Assembly (NCBI RefSeq): GCF_964355755.1
Contig: NC_092680.1
Location: forward strand, 1,837,001-1,901,000
Source of the DNA: Antedon mediterranea
Taxonomy: Eukaryota > Echinodermata > Crinoidea > Comatulida > Antedonidae
Reading direction: 5' to 3'
DNA length: 64,000 bases
The position numbers and the translations under genes were made by a program. Positions 26,400 to 37,100 of this stretch are shown one piece after another. A model generated the notes under the pieces. The model was not told where the DNA came from and ran no database searches. It saw only the letters and a list, made by a program, of their open reading frames with translations. How positions within the stretch are numbered: the stretch's first letter is position 1; each line of letters begins with the position of its first letter.

Positions 26400-27131
26400 T
26401 TTAATGTTTGAGTCCTATCAGTTGCGGTCCGGCGGCGAATTAGTCTAACTTTGAAGTTGTATAACGCCCGGTTTTCTTAAAATTGAGGGCGCTAAACATA
26501 ACATTTACGAGATCGAAAAACAGGTGGTAAGCAAACAAAAATGTGCTCTTATACATTTTAAGAAAACCTATCCTCTTTAGAGATTTAAATGCACGATTTA
26601 TCATTCCTAATTTCCGATTTGCCCTTTTACAAACGTCAGCAACTGTAAACTAAAATTCAAACTAGGGTAAAAAATAACTCCCATGTCCTTTTCACATTTT
26701 TCATCTGATAATAAATAACCCGACATTTCATAAAGAAATCGTTAAACATTATTTCCGTAATGAATAACTTTACATTTTTGTAAAATGGTAATTGCCACAT
26801 TTCTAGAAAATGTAACTGTATTTTGTTTTTTATTTGAGAAATAAATGTATTTGATTGATTGATTGATTGATTGATCGATTGAACCATTTAGAAGCATTGT
26901 CTAGATCTGTTCCGAGTCCGCAATATCATTAACAATCCTGAAAATCTTCGTATCGTCAGCAAACAAACGAATAGACGAATTTATCAAATCAAGCAAGTCG
27001 TTTATAAAAATAGAAAAAAAAAACTTGGACCGATCACACTTCCCTGAGGAATTCCGCTTTAAACCAAAATATTTCGGGAAAGATCACTATTTACTCGGAC
27101 ACACTGAATACGACCTAACAAAAAGCTTGAA
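26400..27131 (-). mobile_element. Older LINE fragment, left part (reverse transcriptase, degraded)
   Basis: On the minus strand the segment 26890-27125 reads SGIPQGSVIGP and, further on, a FADDTK catalytic motif after FINDLLDLI. Below 26870 scattered frames still show KCKVIHYG, GVIFYPSL and GMINRAFK-like blocks expected downstream in jockey/CR1-type elements. Several stops and frameshifts and a short GATT repeat (about 26849-26880) show decay. It is interrupted at 27131 by the plus-strand LINE. Confidence 0.75.
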
Positions 27132-29530
27132 AAGCCTGCTATAAATGAGATCGCAGAAATTATCGAAGGTATTGAGTGTAGTCACCCTGAGGCGCTTGTA
27201 ATTATCAATGGCGATTTCAACAGATGCAAGCTCAAGAAAACAACGGCCACTTATTATCAGCATGTTACATGTAAAACGAGGGACAACGCGATTCTTGATT
27301 TATGCTACTCTAGTGTGAAGGATGCCTATATTTCGACCCCACTACCGAACTTGGGCAAATCTGATCATAATTTGATTTTACTCAGTCCTAAATATCGCCC
27401 GTTAAATAAGACATGCCAACCAAAAATTATTAATGTACGTAAATGGTCTCCTGAAGCCGAGGAAGCCCTGATAGCGGAATTTGAATCTACCGATTGGGAT
27501 ATTTTTACGGAGGATGAAGATTTGAATAGTATTACTTATGCAGTGAGCTCGTACATAAACTTTTGTATTGATAAATGCGTTCCAGTTAAAAAAGTGAAAA
27601 TCTACCCTAACAACAAGCCATGGATCACGAAAGGCGTTAACTGTTGTGTGAGAAACGTAAAGCCTTTAAGATGGGCGACTCTAATCGTATGAAAATATTG
27701 ACTAGAGAGATTAAATCTGAAATAATGAAACAGAAGAACATTTATAGGAAAAAAGTTAAACATAACTTCAGGTCTAATAATATGAAACAAGTTTGGCAGG
27801 GTATGAAACTTATGAGTGGTTACACAAACGGTGGTAATACACCCACCTCGATTCCGAATGTTACTGTGCAATATGTTAATGAGTTAAATGAATTTTATAA
27901 CCGTTTTAATGTTCATGATTTTAAAAAAGAAAGAGAGGCTCTATTTAGCTTGTGTCGGGTGACTGAAGATGATCCCAAATTTAGTATAAGCATTTCTGAT
28001 GTACATAACGAATTCATGAAACTCAATTCATCGAAGGCTGCTGGGCCGGATAGAATCCCACCACGAGTACTTAAGGTCTGCTCTCCTCACCTTGATGGTA
28101 TATTTACATTTATTTTCAATATGTGTCTTTCTTATCATGCGTTCCCGGATATTTGGAAACTTTCATGCATAATACCGGTACCTAAGAAACCTAAGATTAA
28201 CAGCATGAATGATTTGAGACCCGTTGCACTCACGTCTGTCGCGATGAAAATATTGGAACGTATTATTTTAAAAATTATGCAACCTTATGCTGAAAAAGTG
28301 TTAGACCCGTTGCAATTTGCTTACCGATCACTCCGTAGTACCAGTGATGCGATTTATTTTAAATTACATAAATTGTATTCACATCTAGATAATGTAAAGA
28401 AAGGCCACTCGGCACGTATTATGTATTTTGATTTTCAATCTGCGTTTAATACCATACAACCCCATATCTTAGCAGACAAAATGTTGAATATGGAGTTTCC
28501 CCGTCCGATTGTTCGTTTAGTTTTAAATTTCATTTGTGATAGAAAACAATTTGTTAATATTAATGGTGTTAAGTCAGAAATCGTAACCTCTGACACCGGT
28601 GTTCCTCAGGGTACTGTCAACGCACCTAAATTATATTCCTTGTATACGGCGGGTTACAGATCTTTAAATGATGAGCTTTGCCCCGTTGTTAAACTCGCTG
28701 ATGACACTAGTACTATTGGTCTCATAGTTTCAAACAATGATGAAAATTATCGTAGCGAAATACAAAGATTTGTTAAATTTTGTGACGATAATTATCTCCA
28801 AATAAATGCATCAAAAACAAAGGAGATGATCATTGATTTTAGGACTAAACATAAATTTAATTTTCAACCAATCACTATCAAAGGTAAAGAAATTGAAATT
28901 GTTGACCAGTACAAGTATCTAGGAATTGTTTTCAATGATAAACTGAGTTGGGGAGACCATATAGACTTCATCAGCAAAAAATTAAGTCCCAGAATGTATT
29001 GTTTGAGAACTTTATATAAATTTAACTCCTGTGATTTGATGTTACTTTCGTTCTATAGATCCGTTATATGTAGTGTTTGGACGTATTGCCTCTCCTGTTG
29101 GGCTGGTAATGTTACCGGAGGGAATAAAGGACGCCTTGAAACTTTCATCCGTCGGGCTGGTAAAATGATTGGTCTGGAACTGCCTTCCATTACCGATGTG
29201 CACCTAGAACACCTCCAGAAAGATTTCGAACGCATTGAGTCGGATGCCTCTCATCCTCTCCACAAAGTGATCATAGACCAACTTAATCCAAGTGGTAGAT
29301 TGAGGCTCCTCAGTGTGAAAACAAATCGATTTGCTAAATCCTTTATTCCCTCCGGTATCATCCAGTACAACAGGAAGTCAAGAAGATAATTTTATATTAT
29401 AATTTTTTAGATGTTTTTATATGAATGGTTTTATGCTATATTTGTTTTTATAGTGTTTTCTTTGTTATTATGACGAGCAATGAATTTCCTTTTTGAGGAT
29501 CAATAAAAGTTATCTTATCTTATCTTATAG
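27132..29530 (+). mobile_element. Non-LTR retrotransposon (CR1/L2/Rex1-like), 5'-truncated
   Basis: LINE copy with an endonuclease C-terminal part followed by reverse transcriptase. It ends in a short tandem TTATC tail (about 29510-29526), a usual 3' end for CR1/L2-type elements. Its left edge falls inside a second, oppositely oriented LINE, whose reverse transcriptase reading frame resumes at the right edge. Both flanks carry CTTGAA-like sequence, a possible short target-site duplication. Boundaries are good to about ten bases. Assignment to L2 or Rex1 within the CR1 group is from overall motif style only. Confidence 0.85.
27161..29389 (+). pseudogene. LINE endonuclease-reverse transcriptase ORF, broken by one frameshift
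   Basis: The first frame (to 27692) encodes the endonuclease end with GDFN and SDHNLI motifs. A one-base shift near 27640-27690 moves coding to the frame of 27644-29389, a 581-codon ORF carrying reverse transcriptase blocks: AAGPDRIPP, PVALTSV, catalytic YFDFQSAFNTI (motif A), GVPQGTV (motif B) and LADDTS (motif C), then a thumb and a Cys/Trp-containing C-terminal part. The long intact RT frame suggests a fairly recent insertion. The endonuclease N-terminus and any ORF1 are missing (5' truncation), so this copy cannot be autonomous as it stands. Confidence 0.85.
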
Positions 29531-29650
29531 AAACTTCTTGAACCAAGCCAGTAACGAACCAGTTATACCAACATTTTGTAATTTAACAATTAAACGCTGA
29601 TGTGGAACGCTATCAAAGGCTTTTTATAATTAGACTCTAAATAAACAACA
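29531..29650 (-). mobile_element. Older LINE fragment, right part (continuation of the same reverse transcriptase)
   Basis: Minus-strand translation gives KAFDSVPHQRLIVKL, motif A of a reverse transcriptase, then GITGSLLAWFKKF. This runs directly into FLLGRIQC at 27120 if the intervening LINE is removed, so both parts belong to one element. Similarity fades above about 29650. Confidence 0.75.
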
Positions 29651-31198
29651 ACGAGTTACGTCATTAATGTGCATATGCATGAACGTCAATTGAGAACGAA
29701 ACTAATATTAATCTAGCTATAAACGAAATGACCGGATGGCTCATTCATTATTGTAATTGTTTTATGAATTGTATAAATGTTAAAATTTGGCTTATTCGTG
29801 TAGCTCACGCTGTTTGTATTTTATAATTTTGTTCTGTTGAATTACCGTCATCATGGGGTGCATGAATTGCATGAATTACATGTCTCGCTGGCTCGCACGT
29901 TGGCACGGTACCGGTTATCGTGTTTTTTACCGCTTTTTCTACTCGTCTCCGACTCATTTCTCTGTTATAGTCAGCCATCTAAGACAATCTGTGGCTAGTT
30001 ATGTGATCAATATCGAATGCTATTTATAGAACAAGTTGAAAATAAGCAAACACATAAATACTGTTATACCATGATATGTGGCTGTTTAATGGCAACACGT
30101 CCAACAAGAGGATCACAACATATTCTACTTCTACATCGTATATATTATCATTACATTGTATTTTTTGTATTAAAAATATCTTCTTCTTTTAATAAATGTC
30201 AAGGTATTTTATGATTTATGATATATTTTTTCAACTGCAATCAATTGACTTGCGTTATTTTCTTTTTTTTTAATTCTCTAATAAATAGAGTATTATAATC
30301 ATTCGTCATAATGCATCCAAACAGCATATGATTCGTCAATTAGAGGGGAAATAAAAAATGAAATCTGTTTGTTACTGTATCACAAGAAAATAGTTTCAGA
30401 TTTATAAAGCAAAATGTGATTTTCTGAAAAACTCGAGAAGCATGATAATTATCAATGGATACTAGTTGGTGACAAGAACGCTAGTTGATCATACTCAGTA
30501 CCGTTTTTATTCGGGAAACCACCTCACGACCAACTCACGCCAAAAAAACTTGAGAAACATGAGAGTTATCAATATTATGGCAAGGAATAATGAACAAACG
30601 GGATCATTACAAAGAATGAGATACATCATAGTAATTTACAGTCACCGTCAAATTATACAGCAGCAACATTCGAGATGCATTGTCGAAAAAAGTACTTCAT
30701 TTCTGAAAGTAAAAAATAAATAAATTAATCAGTTTGTAATAACTATAGGGGTCTACATTGAATTCTCACCCAGCGATCACTGGGGCAGTTACACACTAAT
30801 CCATTCCTTGGACAACCTAACGAGGAGTTTCACAGATGGAGTTTTGACTTAATATTAGTAAAAAGATAAATATTTTGGCACGTATGGCGTTTCATACGTA
30901 TAATTGAGCTTGTAAACTTCAGACAAATATCGAAGAGCCTCGAAATAACTACAGACTAGGCCAAGTCTACGGGCAGACAAACTTAGATTTAAAATGATTG
31001 TGAAGCTTGCGCTGAATCCGCATATACGGCGTTTCATACGTATTACTACTTGAGCTTGTATTTTCAACAAAAATCAAAATAAAAAAAATACAGTAAATAA
31101 AAAAGAGAATATTTAATACAGACTTGGGGCTGAGTTTACATAATTAAAACGGATTATCGCCCTTTTGTTACCTCTACTTACAATTCACTCATAATTTA
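29651..31198. other. Spacer, 3' flank of the short convertase
   Basis: No gene seen. Includes a dispersed family 3 repeat. No furin-like Cys-rich exons could be found on the minus strand here. Confidence 0.5.
30832..31135. mobile_element. Dispersed repeat family 3 copy
   Basis: GTTTTGACTTAATATTAGTA, AAAAGATAAATATTTTGGCA and GGCGTTTCATACGTA, with GGCGTTTCATACGTA repeated near 31028. The same blocks recur at 47,655, 61,028 and 63,085. It lies in the 3' flank of the short convertase. Confidence 0.6.
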
Positions 31199-34100
31199 TC
31201 ATAATGCATTTTCAGATTTTGGGTTTGCCGTGGTCGGCAATGACGTAGTACCGTGCAGAACAATACTCCAGCTGTACATCTGACCTATAACATTGATATT
31301 AATATCTATTAGTATTAGTTAATAACAACAAGAGCTCAAACTTACTTCTAAATAAAAGTATTTTTCAAATCAATCTAATCCTAATCTTTATCACAACTAA
31401 CGTATAGGCCTACATAACATTTTCGTATAAACACTATAGTATAGTTGTGTGAAATAAAAGTAACTTCAATTTCAATAACCAATTTCATTTGTTGAATCAG
31501 TACAGTACACCATAATGCCAGGTTCTTAACATAAACGTGCCCAAATGCTTAGGATTGCGCGTTAGTTTGGAATAAGTGCAAAACTACCGTCCGGTTATAA
31601 CTAAAAATTTTATAAAACTAACAAGTGTATATTAAATTTTATAAGATTTTTGTACACTATTATAGGCCTACCTGAAGTTGATGGACTGAAAAAATATCGA
31701 TATCTATTGCGATCTTCCACCTTCAACCTCCATATTCCAAATGCCGTCTCTCCCCAACTATGTGTTGTCAAAAACGGCCAATTCTGGAACGATTTACCAA
31801 AGTCATTTGGTCTGGGTGACAAGAGATTTGACTGGGTACCAGATGGTGATGTCAGAGTAATGGCGAGGTTGCCACGACGTTTGTGGTAAAGGCTGATTTT
31901 AACTTGAACATGTTCAATGTATCGTACGGCATTACTTGTTCCAGCACAACCATTCGTACGAATCTGAAGATACAGGCTATCACCACTAGTGATATTTCTA
32001 AAAGAATAAAGATTCAAATAATATATAGGCCTCCTAGGTGTATAACAAAAATAGTTCATTATAACGTGACATGTCTAAAGCTCTGTCTACATCAAACTTT
32101 ATGTGACAAAAAATGTGATGTGCCCAAATATGGACATGATGATGTCATATTACTACCATATTTGGGCATATCACTACCATATTTGGGCACACTTTTTTGT
32201 CAAACTAGTCACTTTATAGTATAGACAGAGCAGGGAGTTGTTATAATAACAACTCCCTGGACAGAGCGTTAGAAGATATAAGCTATACTTACTGAGGCAT
32301 TCCTGATCCTTCGACAATACACACATGTTGTTCCGGTAATGGCTGCCAGTCCTCTGCCGTGGTCACCATAGATTTAGCATCCATTAAGCCAAATCCAAAT
32401 TTATGTGACACTAAGGAAGAAATTATACATAACATTTTTAAATGACATTTGATAATTGTATACTTCTTTGGGAAGTTTTAAAGACATAGGCATATTGGTA
32501 TTATATTAAGAAGAAACGAGAGGAGATAGGAACAGATGAATAAGTTACGATAAGTCACAAAGATAAACGAGAGGAGATCAGATGAATAAGTTACGATAAG
32601 TCACAAAGATAAACGAGAGGAGTTAGGAACAGATGAATAAGTTACGATAAGTCACAAAGATAAACGAGAGGAGTTAGGAACAGATGAATAAGTTACGATA
32701 AGTCACAAAGATAAACGAGAGGAGTTAGGAACAGATGAATAAGTTACGATAAGTCACAAAGATAAACGAGAGGAGTTAGGAACAGATGAATACGTTACGA
32801 TAAGTCACAAAGATAAACGAGAGGAGTTAGGAACAGATGAATAAGTTACGATAAGTCACAAAGATAAACGAGAGGAGTTAGGAACAGATGAATACGTTAC
32901 GATAAGTCACAAAGATAAACGAGAGGAGTTAGGAACAGATGAATAAGTTACGATAAGTCACAAAGATAAACGAGAGGAGTTAGGAACAGATGAATAAGTT
33001 ACGATAAGTCACAAAGATAAACGAGAGGAGTTAGGAACAGATGAATAAGTTACGATAAGTCACAAAGATAAACGAGAGGAGTTAGGAACAGATGAATAAG
33101 TTACGATAAGTCACAAAGATAAACGAGAGGAGTTAGGAACAGATGAATAAGTTACGATAAGTCACAAAGATAAACGAGAGACTAGAAAGGTACAGTAGAG
33201 ACCTAAAGTATAGAACAGATAGGTCATTACCATAGTATCCGGCTCCGTTTTTTTTCCACACATCTCGCAGGTTTGCTCTTCTTGATGTTTTCACAACAAT
33301 ATACTGCAAATCTCTCCATGACAATAAAGGACTGTAAATAAAATTGTCATAAACACAGAAGAAAATAAGCACAGTTTTTCTTTTCTTATTTAAAAAACGC
33401 ATAAAGTCTAAACAGCAAGAGTTACCTAAGCAAACATGATTATTTTGTAAAAAGCATACACCATCTGGTTTTGTGACCGTGAAAACAGTTAATTTGAAAC
33501 CATCTTTTGGTTAGAAAATGTCTTACTTTGCTTGTAGCGCAAGTGCACATATCCCAGCAGCCAATGGGGCAGAAGCAGAAGTGCCCGTATGTACATCGCT
33601 GCAACCATTGTTCAAATCGGTCGTTATCTATAAGTAAATATTACAACCAATTACAAGATTTTGGATTAAAATTTGTTTCTTTCAACTACTAGAATTTGTT
33701 TTAGTGAATGAAATCCTCTTTAGATCTTATAGCTTTAAACTATATTGTGCTCATCTTTGGTGTGACTATCGTATGATGATAATTAGATCTATTAATGTAT
33801 GCTATAATAAATGCGCTGCACCGTATATTATATTGAATGTCTCTAGAAGCAGTATGGTGTTTATTGAATATGGTGTCCCTTCCTTTAATGAGTTGAAAAT
33901 CTATCTATGGTTTCATGCAACGTATGTTGAATAGTGGTGACATCATTGTTGCTTGTGTTTGCAAACATATGCTCCATAACTAAAACATTTATTGTAGATT
34001 GAGAAGTATCCTATATAGGCTTATTTTAACTTGGAGTTTGCGCATTTTCGTTTTTCTTTTTCTGTTTGTACGCTGTTGATATAGATGAAATTTTTCCGAA

Positions 34101-37100
34101 ATAAAAAAAATCAATTAAATAAGGGCGAGGCGAAGGAAGAAACGTTGTCCATGTTTTAAACATAAAATTTTGGTTTATGATTTACCACAGCTTTTCCATT
34201 TGTAGCAGCACTGTAGGTTGTAGCCATGACTGACGGGCATGACTCAGCATAACGTGGTAGATTTCCCGTCATGCTCGCACTCGTTACAGACAATGTGTAT
34301 ATACTTGTTACGTAACCGTCACAACTACAATGATCTTTTACTGTACCGCCATTTCCAGAAGCCCACACAAAAATTGATCCAAGACCGTTCCTTCCCTAAA
34401 AAACAGCAATGAAAAACATTTTAAGAAAATTTGGGTCACAGTCATTGAAATCAACTAATCCATGTTTTCTTATCCACCATGAAGTAAAGCTAGAATGTTT
34501 ATAATTTAGGATTTTAACTTTGATAGTTCAAACTCGGAGAGGCTCAGAGAGAGACCAAAAGGAAGACCAAAAACAATTACATGGATGGCTAACATAGAAA
34601 GGAAACAGAAATGTTCACATGCGGACCTATAGGCCCGGCACGTTCTTGCTTAAAAACGTACTGAGTGGCGAACACAAGTGAGACGCGCAATGTCTAACGA
34701 CGATTAGCATTTAAGATGATGAGTTTAAACTAATTTTTGGTAATCTTTATAACGTAAAATAAAATCCCTCCGCATTATTGTATATGAATTTGGCCTACCA
34801 TTTTTGCACCATCTTCCAACGCCTTTGTTGTCAGCAGTCCTGGTCCATCTACATCCCTACCAGTATCGTCTGGTCCCCAGCTGATACTGTATATGCTAAT
34901 TACCTGTCTGTTAAAGCTCAAAGACGCTGCTTCCACGACATCTGACAACGAGTGGTCAAGCATTCGTATACCTTACGGAATAAAAATATTTACATTTTGA
35001 GACGACTGTGAATACAGATTTGAAGATTCTTAAGGCCTTGTCTACACTATCAAACTTTACGTGACAAAAATTTGCCCATATATGGACATCATATCACTAC
35101 CATATTTGGGCATGCCACTACCATATTTGGGCACATCACACTTTTGTTGTCAAACTAGTTTGATAGTGTAGACAGATCTTAAGCTTAGTACGTATGGCAG
35201 TCTACACTAGAAAACTTTAGCAAACTTACCCCCAATTTTAGAGTTGTAAGCAATACCGACACCACATATACTGTTGTTGGCTTGCATAGCTACTTCTCCA
35301 GCACATCTGGTTCCATGGCTGCAATAACATTGAACATTAGTATTTATAATTTATTTCGTTTACATGTTTTACAAGTTTTGAAACTTAGGCCTAAGGCATG
35401 CTTGTTAATGTTGTTTAATTTATTACATGCTTTTATATTCACGCGAATCGAACAATCTTGAGTTCTGATTGGTTGCGCATTTGTGTTTTTTTTGCTTCAC
35501 AAAAACTAGATGAAAATATTAATACGCATGCGCAGTAGTGTCAACGCTTTCAATTCGCGCAATTTGTCTAGTGAAAACTGAAGAAGACATAAACAATAGG
35601 CCTATTGGGATAAAAACGTAACTCGTGTTTAACTTAACTTCGAGCTCATTCTTGCTCAGCAACAAATTAATACGAATCCACGTTCAATTTAGTTTGAGAC
35701 TTACTTGTTATCCTTTCGTTTAGTGTATTTTGGAAGTGGGTCATCATCCCAGTCGATGAAATCATAACTTGCTGATGGTTCCTAAATGATCAGAAATAAA
35801 TGACCACAGATGTTGTAAAATAAGTAACTAAACCTATTAACATATGACTCGTAACGCGTTGGTCGTGTCTAAATGATAATACTTATAATATAATAATGTA
35901 TTATAATGAAAATTAAGCTTGGTTCCCACGAGGACGCAACGCAATGACGTAATGGCAACGCAAGCGTGTTGACCAATGACAAGCGACAGTTCGAATAATC
36001 CATCGCTTGAGATTGGTAAATTCACCCACGTTGTGTTACGTCCTTGTGTTACGTCTCTAGTGGGAATCAAACATAAGAGCATAACTCATTTATAACTTTA
36101 TGATTGCTTGTCAGGCTTCTGAAGAATAGAAGCTGAAACAACGAAACTGTCAAGAAAGTACCATTTTAAATCATTTTTTAATACAAGAAATTTCTATATT
36201 TTATGAAGAAATATAGCACTTACATAATTTTCGAGTAAATCAGGATGATTTCTCTCAATGCCATCGTCCACTATTGTGACAGCAACTCCCTCTCCTGTGT
36301 AGCCTTGTTGCCATGCCTCCACTACGCGGTGATCGAATCCATTACTACTGTACTAGTATAAGAACATATATACATAGAACACATCTTTGAGACGCTATTA
36401 TTTATTCCTAGCAAAGGGACAGGTGAAATTAACAAATAAAGGTTTTAACACTATACTCTACCAACTGTTTATTCAGTGGGACACCCAAATTAAGGGATAT
36501 TTGTTGTGTCCTGAAGGTGTTCCACTAGACTACGTTAATATTTGTTATTTTATGCGATCAGTATGCCTCGTTTGGTGAAAACATTTTCCTCTGGTTTCGA
36601 TTAGTATATTGATCATATGTAGTTCATTGATTGTAAACCAGTAATTTTAACTTATGTTTCAAGACAGTTTCGTCTAGATAATATATATATATATATATAT
36701 ATATACAATCTGCAGACAGTACTGTTTCGATCTTATTAGATCTCGTCAGTGCAGCTCAGTCAATATAATGTCTCGTTTGTATTGTTATTATTTAAACCAT
36801 ATTTAATATATATGATTTCAAGTGTATAGAACAATTCAACTTTACATCTAGTATTAAATTCGAACACCTGTGAGAACCTGTTTAAATATATCAAAGGTAA
36901 TCGTATATAAAGGTAATGCTTTTAAAATAAACAATTCAAAATACATCATTATATATTGAAAGGCAACATGTCAACGGTGAATACCGAGATAGCTTTAATG
37001 TAAACATTTTCTATGAGGAGCTTGGATATTAAATGTTGTTTGGAGAAAACGAATATCAGTGGCTGGAAATAATTGCGAACTGCCTCAAGCTCTGTCTACA

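Noticed and set aside
30721-31198. Possible Cys-rich exons of the short convertase downstream of its stop
   Set aside because: No C-x2-C patterned exon with splice signals on the minus strand; the region is repeat.
36108-36160. Possible further hammerhead on the plus strand (CTGAAGA...GAAACAACG)
   Set aside because: Core words are present but stem II does not pair and stem I has only three pairs.
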